The notes under the pieces are model-generated. The model was not told the DNA's origin. It worked only from the letters and a program-made list of their open reading frames with translations, and did no database searches. A DNA stretch of 64,000 nucleotides. Origin: Tetradesmus obliquus (taxonomy: Eukaryota > Chlorophyta > Chlorophyceae > Sphaeropleales > Scenedesmaceae). The position numbers were made by a program, and so were the translations under genes. Where the stretch lies: contig CP126204.1 of assembly GCA_030272155.1 (NCBI GenBank), forward strand, positions 3,029,501-3,093,500, read 5' to 3'. Positions 39,358 to 55,531 of the stretch are shown here, in pieces (position 1 is the first letter of the stretch; each line of letters starts with the position of its first letter).

Positions 39358-40798
39358 GGGTTGTAGATCCCTGGGATCTTTAGTGCAGTGGCTGGTTGGA
39401 GCATGTTTTGTGGTGGTGCCCGTAACAGGGCACTTACAGTGTTATGTTTCTGCAGGTGTGTGAGCTGGTGCAGCGTCGTGCGTGCTTACGCACGAGAATG
39501 TTGTTGTGTTTGGTTATGGCTTGCCCAGCAGCGGCGCGTTGTGAGAGCGGCACGGCGTGTTCCTTTCGGGTGAGTTTTGAGTGCGAAGAGGGTGAGTGCG
39601 AAGAGGGTGAGTTGGGTGTCCTTATGCTCACATATGCCAGTAGGATATGCCAGATTGCTGGTGCTGGGCTGAGGGTAGGAGCGCTAAGCAATCAGGTGTG
39701 CTTTGCATGCTCAAGTGAGGGCAGTGAGAGCAGTATGGCCTGGCGCTGGCAGTGGCATTTCATGATCAGGCAATTTGCTAGCAGCTTGTCAAGGTGCTAG
39801 TTAGCGTTTGTGTTCATACCTGCTGTCTTGTACTGGGAGTGCAGATCTTGTAGCTGGCAGCGCATGTCATGACCTGATCAGGTTCTGGCAGGCAATGCGG
39901 TACACAGCGGGCATCCTGTGAAGGATGGCAAACTGGAATTTGAGTGTTCAACTGTGCTGCGTGTGTAGTGGCGCCAGCAGCGTGACTGCTGTGAGTAACT
40001 GCTCACCCTGCGCACCAGTTGCTTATTGTATATGTTCATGTTCTGTGCTAAATGTGCTTGTTTTCTTGCTGCAGCTCGGTAACACGCGGCTTGTGCCTCT
40101 TCCAGGGGCGTGCGCATCATGTAGAGGTTGTAGGACCCCCTCAATACGTCTACTTGTCTGCCGGTCGTGGTTCAGCACCGTTTGCAGCCCACGCCTACTT
40201 CTGGTTGTTGGTGCTTTGTGTGTGTGCAGGCCCTCACAGCTGCGCATTTGCCACATGCAATGGGCGGTACCGCCCATATCGGTATGCTGGTGGTTGCTTG
40301 ACATGCAAACCACCATGACAGCAGCTTCATAGACTGCAAATTGTCCAGACGAGTGCTGCCGTGGTGTTACCAGGCTTTGCATGATGTGCCTGGCCTGCTT
40401 CTGCAGCTGGTTTGGACTTTCGGCACTTGCTGGTGTTATCGTTTGTTTTTGTATCAAAGTCAGCTCTAACCCCAGGGTTCTTGCCTGACTGAATCGTCAC
40501 TGGCAATGGTCATTTTGAAAGCCCATGTCCTGCTGTCTGTATTTGGCTTTGAGGCGTTGATGGCTTCTGCAACCAAGCTGGTAAATGGTCGCCATGGTTC
40601 ATTGACCCTCGCGCACCCAACTGATTTCCATGCAAATTCAACAGCGGCTCTGTGGCGTTCCTTCTGCAAAACAGCTGCGCAGCGCTGCTCAGCAGTGCCC
40701 GCTGCAATGCACTCTAGGGGCAGCCCTGACCGCCAGCACCCGAATGGTGGTGGCATCAGTGGGCCCCTGGCTTTTGCAGCAAACTTGCGCAGCTCTAA
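39358..40798. other. Convergent intergenic region
   Basis: Between the 3' ends of ABC1K (+) and the 1585-aa gene (-). It should hold both 3' UTRs. I see no gene; one small 10-bp direct repeat (agtgcgaaga at about 39580 and 39596). Confidence 0.5.
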
Positions 40799-43478
40799 CT
40801 ATGCAAAGCCGGGCGTGCCGCCCACATGGCTGTAAAACACATCTGCTGCACTGCGCGCCACCTGTGCAGCACCAACCCCAGCTACCCTGGCCCCAGTAGC
40901 GCCATACACACCCTGCTTGCCCTGCGTCTGCGGGCGCTGCTGCTGCTGCTGCTGCCCTGCTGTAAGCTGTCTGTTGCTGGCAGCCCTGGCGTGCACTGCT
41001 GCTGCAGCATCTGGCCCTGGCAGTTCAGTTGAGTAATCTATGTCCACGTCGTTTCCATCTAGGCTGGACAAATAGGACATGGAGCTGTCAGTCCTGCGCG
41101 TAATGCGCCTCGGCTGCTGCTGCTGCTTTGCCTGCTCTGCCTGCTTTGCTGCTGCCTCCTCCTCATCGTCTGACAGGAATGACACATCTGAGTAGTTTGA
41201 AAAGCGGCGCGCAGCGGCAGCCTGTGCAGCGGATGCTGCTGCTCCTGCGGCTGCTGCCGCTGCGCCTGATGCCGTGCCACCAATACTGCCAGTGCCAGCC
41301 CCGGCTGGCGCTGCAGTGGCACTTGCACCTGCTGACCATTGCTGCTGCTGCTGTTGCTGCCATGGTGGCTTGCTAGAGCTAAGCATTCCTCCTCCTGGCA
41401 TGGAGATCGCCAGATCTGATGATCCAAGCAGATCATCAAATGCACTGTCGGCTGACAGCGATCTGGTGACAGCTGACACAGCCGCCGCCGCCGCCGCAGC
41501 CGCTGCTTGGGTCCCTTGCCTGCTGCTGTGCTTGCTGCTAGTACTGTCTGGGCTTTCTGACACAGCTGCAAGCCTGCCTTGGCTCCAGCCAGTATTTAGT
41601 GGCCGAGTCTCCACTGCACTTGCTGTGCCAGATCTTGCAGCTGCCGGCTGTCCTGCTGCCTGTACTGGACGGCTGTTGCTGGGCAGGGCAGCAGCCATCG
41701 TCTTTGCGGCACTGCCCCCGCCAGCTGACCAACCACCTGCATTGCCAGCTGATGCAGGTGCGGCAGCTGCAGGCCACTCCAATGACACTGACGCTGTGGC
41801 TGAGCTGACACTGCTGCGGCGGTGCTGGAAAGAGCCAGGCGGTACGCTTGCATCGAAATCGTCAGTGATTGAGACTGTCAGGGCGTCCTCAGTCGCAGAC
41901 ACACCCTTTACTCCATACAACCCTGCTGCTGCAGCAGCTGCAGTGCTGCTCATTATTTGCTGCTGCTGCCGCTTTGTTACCATGTTGCCAGCATATGCAG
42001 CCGCACCTTGTGGCTCCTCAAGCCGCAGCACGCTGCTGGCCTCACTTTGCACCTCTGTTGCGTCACTGAAGTGCTCACTGCACTGCTCACTGGCAGTGTA
42101 CTGCTCTGACTCTGGCACCTCGGGAATCTCTAGAAGCTCGCTGCCTCTCCTCTCCAATTTCACACTGCTGCGCTGCCAGCTCAGGCTGAGGCTGCCACTG
42201 CCAGCACCCAAGCGGCCAGCAAAGCCATCAGCAGCAGCAGCACCAGCAGCAGCTGGGCTAGAGGGGCTGTAAGGGCTGTAGCTGCCGCCAGTGAGGGACC
42301 TGGCAGCAGCATTAGTACCTGCACTGCCACCTGGTGCTGAGGCCTTGCGGAGCAGGGCCAAGCTGGCTGCTGCTGCTGCGCTGGCAGTGCTGCTGGCAGC
42401 GGCTGGTGCTGCTGTGGGTGCTGCTGCTGGCGGGGAGGCTTGTGCAGAGCCTGCAAAGGATGAGGCTGGGGACTCAAAGTCCTCGTCATAGCTGTAGTTG
42501 GTGTCGACTGAAGTGACACTTACACTGCAAGAGCAGCAGTGCAGGGTACACAAAGCAAGGGCATCTGGCTCAGAGGTCAAAATATAAATATCTGAGGTGC
42601 ACACAGTTTAGTCAACAACATGACAGCAAATTCGGCGTGGTGGCCGAGAAACGACAGATCAGTGGTGCCTAGTGCATTCAGCTTCGGGCAAATGCATATC
42701 ATGCGGCGGGCGTTGCTCCAACAGGAGTGGCTACTTACTTGCGCCTGCTGAACAGCGTTGACGTTGCAGCAGGCCTTCCTGCGCCGCTGCCGCTTGCAGT
42801 TGATCCACAGCGCACCAGTGGCGGCAGTGACAGCGGCAAGCGGCCCTGGCGTGCACCTCCGCCTAAGCCTGCTGCAGCGCTGCTGCTATCCCCCTCAACC
42901 GCAGCTGCTGATGCTCCTTCAGATGGGGCAGCTGAATTACCATATGTGCTTCTGGGAGCAGCAATGGCAGCATTCCTGTCTCCAGCATCAGCAGTAGCCT
43001 CAGCTGCTCCTGCTTGCTTGCCGCCTGCCGCACTTCGCTGCTGCAGCCCAGCCGCAGCAGCGCCATTGCCGCTAGGCACTCCATCAAACGACCCTGCCAG
43101 ACTCCACCCAGGCCTCTCCACAACCATACTGCCTCTTCTAGACAGCGGCGAAGTCGGCCTGTCACTGGCTGTCCGCCTCAGACGCACCACCATGCCTGCA
43201 ATTGTACCGCCAGCTTGGCTGCTGCTGAGGCCCTGGTTGCCTCCTGCTTCACTACCTTGCAGTGAGCCTGCGCCACTGGACCGCACTGACCAGGAGCTGT
43301 AGTGCTGCAGAGCTCTGCTGGTTTTTCCAGCTGCCCCAGGGCTTGTGTCACCAGGTGAGCCTCCTGTGCTGCTGCTGGAACGCCTGGCATAAGAGTGCCC
43401 CCCATAGTCGCTGCTGCCACTGCGGCTGTGGCTGCTACGGGTGTGCCTGGGCCGGCTGCGATGCCTGCTGCTGCTCCC

Positions 43479-43510
<32 letters not shown>

Positions 43511-45922
43511 CGTCCCTGACAACCATCAGTGCTTCCAGCTGCTGGAACTGCTTCTGCAGGTCCTCCTGCTGCTCCTGCAGCTGATGCGGTGTCAGCCGCT
43601 CCTGCTGCTCCATCTGCTGTGCAGCAGCTTGCGGCGCTGCCAAACTCACCGGCTGCCCCATCCCCTGCCCAGCAGCAACAGCACCAGCAGCTGCTGCTGC
43701 AGCAGCCTGCCAGGCAGTTACAGCTGCAGGCCCAGCTGCATTGGCAGCACCTCCTGCAGCAGCTACGCCAGCGCCAGGGCCTTGGAATGCAGCTGCAACA
43801 GCACGCTGCATCGCTTGACTGACCACCCCAGCCATTTGCTCTGCCATGCCTGACACTGCCTGGCTCATAATAGAGCGGATGCTCATAAGTGTGACAAGCT
43901 CCCACACCACAGAGGTTGCTGCTGAAACACCACCGGACCATGCCTCCTGCCTCTTTGGCTGCTGCTGCTGCTGCTGCTGCGGCTGCTGCTGGGGTTGAGC
44001 TGCTGCTGCAACTACTGTGTTGCCGGTGGCTGCGGCTGCTGCCTGCTGTGTTGCCTGCAGCAGCTGTGCAGCAGCCGACATGGTAGCTGCACAGTTTGGG
44101 CAATGCGCACCAGCAGCTGGGCCTGCTGATGGGCCTGATGCTGCATGGCTTGCCGCCAGCTCCCTGCAATGCATCTGCTGCTGATTGGATGTTTGCCCTT
44201 GTTCTGTGCCACAACGGCATCGGCTGTGTTGTATTGCTGTAGGCGGAGGTTGGTGCTGCCCAACAGCAGCAATACAGCCGCAGCAGCCAGCAGGTGGCAA
44301 TGCCTGCTGCACGCAGCAGTTCTGTTGCTGACTGCTGCTTGCCTTGATCTCACTCTCTCGTGCTTGACACATGAGAGCGGATGCCGCTGCACCGGCTGTG
44401 TAGCTGTTATCTTCTAGCACGGCACTCAGGCTGCAGCTGATGTCATCAACCTCTATGCAGTCATCGCTGACTTCTGCAGTCAGTGGCGCCCGTGCAGCCC
44501 GGCCTGCAGGATAGCGCTTTGTAGACTGCTGCTGCTGCTGTTGCTGCAGAGGCTGTTGCTGCCGCCAGTGCTGCAGTTGCTGCTGCTTCAGCTGCCTCAA
44601 GCCCTGCTGGCGAGACTGCTGCATTGTTGAGCCTTTCACAGGGCTTGACTGCCTGCTTTTTGCAGGGCTGGTTGCTCCCCTGGATCCTGCTGCTGCTGAC
44701 TGTTGCACCCTGCCACCAGCCGTAGCTGGACGCGGCACTGCGCTGCTGCTGTTTCCACCTTTGGTGCGTATGTGTGCCAGTATTTGGCTAGCTCGAGCAG
44801 CAGACGCAAGCACTGTGCTCTGGCTTACAGGTCCATTGCTTCTGCCTTGTACCTTGTGTGCTGTGTTTGTTCTGCTGCTGTCCTGCAAGCCATATCCTGC
44901 AAGGTCATTGGTGTCCTGCAGCCGCCTGTGCTGCAGCACCACTCCGCCTGCTGCCTGTGCCGGTCTGCTACCGTTTGAGTGTCCTGCAAGCTGAGCATTG
45001 AAGCTGTTATGAACTGCTTGTAGCTGCTGCTGTGCCAGATGCAACCTGTGTTGACCGGCATCTTCAACAGCAGCGTCTGGTGCCAACATGGGGCCTGCCA
45101 GCTGCTGCGTTCGCACTTCAGGAAGCTGGTCCCTCATGTTGCTGTTGTATGTAGATGTGTGAGGATATTTCTGCCTGGTGCCTGATGCATGAAGCAGCTG
45201 CTCAGACAGTAGCATGCCTGTTGAAAACCTGTGTGCCTCTGCGGGTGGCCAGCAGCCATTTCTGCTGCCTAGCTGCTGTGGGTTTCGCTGCTGTGGATGT
45301 GGCCAATGCTGCTGTTGCTGGCAGCTGCTTGCGTCTCCTGACTGAAGAGACGCATACAGCTCCACACATGCTACTGGCTGCTGCACTGCGTCTCGCAGCA
45401 CCACTGTTTGGCTGCACAGTGTGTGCTGAGGCAGCTGGCCAGGCCATGCCTGCAGCGACACTGCACCTGTTGCGACAAGTGCAGGCTGCTGCGGCTGCGA
45501 GCTGACGTCAAGTAGCAGAGCTGTGGTTGGCACCTGTCATGCAGCAGGCAACATCTGATGTTGTGCACAGGTGAGGGTAGCTGTTGTATGCAGGCATGTC
45601 AGGCAGTACACTGGCAATTGCAGAACTACATGCTGTCAGGCAGCAGCGTGGCACTGCTGCAGAAAAATCTTGCTTGGAATCTTACATTTGATACCAGAAA
45701 GCTTAGTTCGTTTTCATCTGCATCCAGCACGGCTGCAGTGCCTCTTTTGAATAGCACTATGTCCTGCTGTACATCTGTTCCGGCTGCATCGGCTGATGGT
45801 GAAGGTCGAACTACAACGAGCGGGTAGTCGAGAAACTGTATAGCTACGGCGTACTTGTTTGCATTGATGGCGCCCAGAGGCGCGGACAAAAGTAGCCGCT
45901 CTACGAATACGGTGAACAGCAT
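40799..45922 (-). CDS. Large low-complexity protein with a possible N-terminal C2-like region
   Basis: Exons 45922-45686, 45533-42739 and 42524-40799 join in phase (the last junction splits an Asn codon) to 1585 aa. The first ~140 residues are non-repetitive and predicted mostly as beta strand: MLFTVFVERLLLSAPLG, YAVAIQFLDYPLVVV, QDIVLFKRGTAAVLD, ELSFLVSNVPTTALLLDV, ATGAVSLQ. That pattern resembles a divergent C2 domain, but this is weak. The rest is Gln/Ser/Ala-rich with a few ordered islands: a Gln-rich coiled coil (HQLQEQQEDLQKQFQQLEAL, about residue 740), MSIRSIMSQAVSGMAEQM, and acidic YSYDEDFESP and YSDVSFLSDDEEEAA motifs near the C terminus. Short acidic YxxDFES-like motifs occur in some ciliary and centrosomal proteins, so a cytoskeletal role is possible, not shown. 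No catalytic motif seen. Confidence 0.75.
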
Positions 45923-46518
45923 GCTTTCTCATGTCCGAAGAAAACTATCAAATTACATACACTGCATTATGAGGTACATATAGTGCACGACAATGCCATA
46001 CGGCCACTCCAATGGAAACCAGACTTCGTCAGTCAAACCATTACTCATGGTCATTTGACCAGGCAATGACACCTCATCACTGAACACGAAACGCAGGCTG
46101 CAGCTACCAGCAGTGCCAGGCAAGCTTGCGAAGCCACTTGAGCCTTGCAAAGATGTTCATATGTCGAAGCACGACCGTCCCAGTCTCCACCACGTCGGTG
46201 TGCCCCAAGATATGAAGATCCACTGTTGGTCTTCAGCTTTTTCACGCATCACGTGGATCTGCTGCTGCATCTGATCAGCATAACCAAAAAGTTACATAAT
46301 CAACCAAACATGCAGGAAGCAGTCACCAACCATAGCCAGGCATCGCATGGCCTGTCGCATCGCAGTAACACATCCGCGCTGTGAGGTGCCCGTGCACAAC
46401 AGTGGCCACAGTCACCCATGCACCTTGCCTGACCGGATAAATGCCCACAGCACACGCGCCGCGCCCACCATCACCACCATCCTGCCTTATATCATACACG
46501 TCACGCACACCTCAAACC
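45923..46518. promoter_or_regulatory. Intergenic, promoter of the 1585-aa gene and 3' end of CtpA gene
   Basis: About 600 bases between two minus-strand genes. On the minus strand a TGTAA lies at 46296-46292, about 220 bases past the protease stop, in the right place for a green-algal poly(A) signal. Confidence 0.45.
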
Positions 46519-51855
<5,337 letters not shown>

Positions 51856-54800
51856 GGCGCCAGCTATAAGGTTGATGTAAATGAAATATTGTGTCGTTGT
51901 GGTTCAACTGCGCGCAGCGTGCGAAGATGTTCCACTTAGCAAGCTAGGACTGAAGTACAGTACCAGCTGGTCACAAACTGGCGATGTTGAGGGCACAGCA
52001 GTGTACAGCAGGCCCAAACTCGGATATTCCTGTTGGTAGTAAACGCAGATCGCTGTCTTCTGTTGCCTCCTTGCGGACACTGGAGGTGTAGCACTGCACA
52101 TTCACCACGACCAATCGATAAACGCTGCAAATGATCTGCCATAACCAGACTGAATTTACATCTGGATAGATGTTGCAGAGCTAGGCGTGCTGTTACTGTT
52201 AAGGAGGTTCATTCCTGCTAAAGCGCTCTCGCCAGGGGCACATATACGGCAGCTCCCCCTCTGGTCAGGCATCTTTGCGCTTGGGGCATTCTGATAGCTT
52301 ATGAGCGAAAGCGAGGCATCAGGATTGCTGATTGAAAACTATTTCCAACCCCCGTGTTGAATTCCTTCGGGGATTCAACACAATTTCTGAACGGCAGGCG
52401 GCGCAAGCCAGTACCCTGCCTTACAATCAAATCAATGTCAAATGATTGCTGATCTAAGCACCAGCAGGCGCAGCGGGCCCAGGATCATGCGCCTTCGGGC
52501 TGCTGCTGCTGTTTCTGGCGGCTTCTGGGCCTTGCAGCTACTGCTGGGGCTGGACAGCAATGGCCTGCATCATGCTGTATCACTGCAAAGCGTGTCAGGG
52601 TAGCGTTGCGTTGTCCTGCGTACATGCTGGGCTGGGTCAGAAAGGTTGTTGAGGGCGCTTGCTCCCATGATCTGGCTAAGCCCACAACGTCAACGCATTC
52701 AATCATCACTTTGCTTTGCATATAGACGCAGCCTCGACTGATCAGCGCACGAAGCAGCAGCGGGCCAGCAACACACCAACACGCAGCAGCAGCACTCATG
52801 CATGGCAGTGTTTGCGCACCTGCTAGGACGGCTTTCGCATGTCGACGTGATCCCACAAACGTGCATGTTCACTACGGGCTGGCTGAAGCAAGGAATGCTG
52901 CTGCAGGGGCCGCAAGATCGTTGGGACATGTACTGCATCATCACAGCCAGGGGAGGGAAGGGAGGGGGACGAAAACCAGACCATGTGTATGAAGGGTTGC
53001 AGACCATGTGCATGTCAAGGACGAAGTCTAGACAAAGCCAGGATTCCGAAGGACGCATGTATAGCTTGTGTACATAAGGCAGTGTATGTAGGGTAGTTAC
53101 AATCAACCAAGTGTCAAAGGAGCTTACACACACAGGATCACCATCCATCAGCCGCAAAAATGCAATGTCCAGGTCAACAGCAGCCAGGTGACTGCAGTAG
53201 CACAAGCATTCGCACGCACACAAGCAGCACAGTTCCTAGATCTGCTTGTGTGCCATGCCTGCCACGAGGCACCAGGCATCCGGCACTGCTGTCCATAAAA
53301 AAACCGCAAGCAAAGTAAGCAGAGTTCAGCGCCAGCAACCTCCATCGGTCTGTCAAGAATGCAGTTGAACTCGAGTTGACTGCAATGCCATACGCGTAAC
53401 CAAGCATCTGTAATCAAGAAGCCAAATGCCAAGCTCGACAGTGCCCTGGCACACGCCGAATCAGCTCCACTCGCTGATGAATCAAACAAGGCACACACCA
53501 CCATGTGGTGCTGCGTGCAGGGCAGTGCGCAGCAGAGCAGTGCCAGCATTACCCACCCAGACGGCTGTCCACGCCTCACATGCAACATGTACCGGCACCT
53601 CACATGCAACATGAACGACACCTCCATATGCAACATGTACGGGCACAGGCGACATGCAGCAGGCGTGTACATGCATCTGTATGTACGATCGGTTGCATGC
53701 GCCATCATGGTGTAATAGGGTTGCCAGACCTGCAAATGCCAGGCCTCATACAGCAACCAGAGCAACCAGGCACACATGTGTATGTGCACGCATGCATGCA
53801 CGCATGTTTGAAGAGACAAGCCTGCCGGCTACAGCACTGCCTACAGCACTTCCGAATCCAAGACACGCTATCACTGCAATTGCAGGTGGATCTCCTGCAA
53901 GCAGCACTCGCATACTCGAGTACGATAATGGTACAAACAAATTGCATGCTATGCGCAGACGACGAGACAGAAGGCCCTAACATGCAGGCTCCAGCAAAAA
54001 AAACACGCATCTAAGACACAAACACCTCACCGCCAAGCCTCTGCAGCCTGCAATCAGATGTTCACGCGGTGGAAGGCCTAGCAGCGCAACTACCGTCAAT
54101 GACAGTCCGTACTTGCTGCAGTGTGCTGTGTTCTGCAGCACACAAGTATGCCACATCTCACAGTCACCAGTACTCAAGCTGCTGCTACAGGGCAGCCTTG
54201 CTATGCAAGACCGCTGGTAGCGCTTCAAACACACAACCGCACAAACAGAACTGAACGCATGCTTGTTGAAGTACACATGTGGTTTTCTACACCAGAGGTG
54301 GCACAGAAGACTGCAAAACACATCCACTGGCGCTGCTGCCTTGCCAGGAGACCACCGGTCTGCCTGCAGACCCTCTCTGGACTCTGAAACCTAAACATAA
54401 CAGCAGAGGGGCAAGCAGCACCAGAAACAGACACCACAAACTGCCCAGCCCAGACTGCCCCTCTCCCACCCCAGCAATTCCCTGCGCCTGCCTGAGCAAT
54501 AGCCTCAATCAATGGAACGTCGTTGCCAGTCTCACCCAACATTGCCTGCTATCCTAAGGTATGTTCAAGCCTGCATTGCCAACTGGCACAGCAGGCAATG
54601 CTGCTCACACATATTGCAGTGCAGCAGACTCTGTGTGTTGCGAGCGCGCGCGCAATGTGACACGCGCACTCGCACCTGCGGCATCGACAAGTGCCCTACA
54701 TTTGGGCACTGGAGCAGAAAGAACTCATGTCAAGCTGCAACATGAAAAGAGACGTCACTGCCTGCCTGGCAGCCTTCGAGGGTGCACCCCCATGTAGCAC

Positions 54801-55531
54801 ACTCCTATATACCAGTGCCCACAGCTGTGTCTGAGTGCCAACGGTGGCAGCGGTAACAGCACTAGCAACATAACCAGCACACGCTATGCTGCCTTGTCCC
54901 CAACCCTGGTGTTGCTGCTTTCCCTGTGCACCGCATAGCGTTGCCACACAGACGAAATGCCTGCAAACCACAGGGTGACCAACAGGGCCTGCACAAATGC
55001 CACGACAAGCAGCGTTGCGGCTGCTGATTCCGGCCTGTGTTGTGAGTGACACTGCTGCAAGTGTTTGACGCACTGCTCAGCCCACCCCGCTCAGACAAAC
55101 ACTGCACACCAATGCCGGACATAGCACCGCTGCAGTGCATGTACAGATGCACGGAGCAGACACACAAACCGCTGGTGTGGCTTGGTGATCTCCGCATCAC
55201 AGCATTACAGAGCAATCCAGTGCTTAAAGAGGTCCGGCAAGTGCAGCATGCATGCACATCATCAGCACAGCAGGGTGGGCTACACAGAGCTGGGCATACA
55301 CCAAGCATGCCACAACCGAAGAGCACTTGCAGGACAAAGAGCACTTGCAGGAAGAAGAGCACTTGCAGGAAACCCCCCAGAAAGGCAATCAGCATTGCTG
55401 CTGCCGCCGCCACTGCCAGATGCTGCGCAGCTGCTGCGACTGCGCAACAGCTGCGTGCATAAGCTTAAGCAGCACGCCTGATCCACACCTGCAACCTTCG
55501 CCTACTCCCGCTCCCCACACTCAAACCGCGC
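51856..55531. other. About 3.7 kb without a supported gene
   Basis: Contains the CtpA promoter and the ACHT 3' flank (TGTAA on the minus strand near 55205). Open stretches at 53127-53407 (-) (HLAAVDLDIAFLRLMDGDP; AYGIAVNSSSTAFLTDRW) and 54475-54540 (-) (MLGETGNDVPLIEAIAQ) might be exons of an unidentified minus-strand gene, but I could not chain them. An 18-bp unit, agagcacttgcaggaaga, is repeated three times at 55319-55372. Confidence 0.45.
52354..52381. other. 12-bp-stem hairpin with a UUCG tetraloop
   Basis: GTGTTGAATTCC-TTCG-GGGATTCAACAC: twelve pairs with one G-T wobble, closed by a cUUCGg-type loop. It lies in a locally AT-richer, non-repetitive stretch (52200-52450) unlike its neighbours. 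Confidence 0.6.

Noticed and set aside
41274-42272. 332-codon open frame on the plus strand
   Set aside because: Antisense shadow of the 1585-aa minus-strand gene; CAG/CTG-rich sequence is open in most frames.
54475-54545. MLGETGNDVPLIEAIAQ on the minus strand, reminiscent of a HAD-phosphatase GDxxNDxxL motif
   Set aside because: Single short stretch, no neighbouring exons or catalytic DxD motif could be joined.
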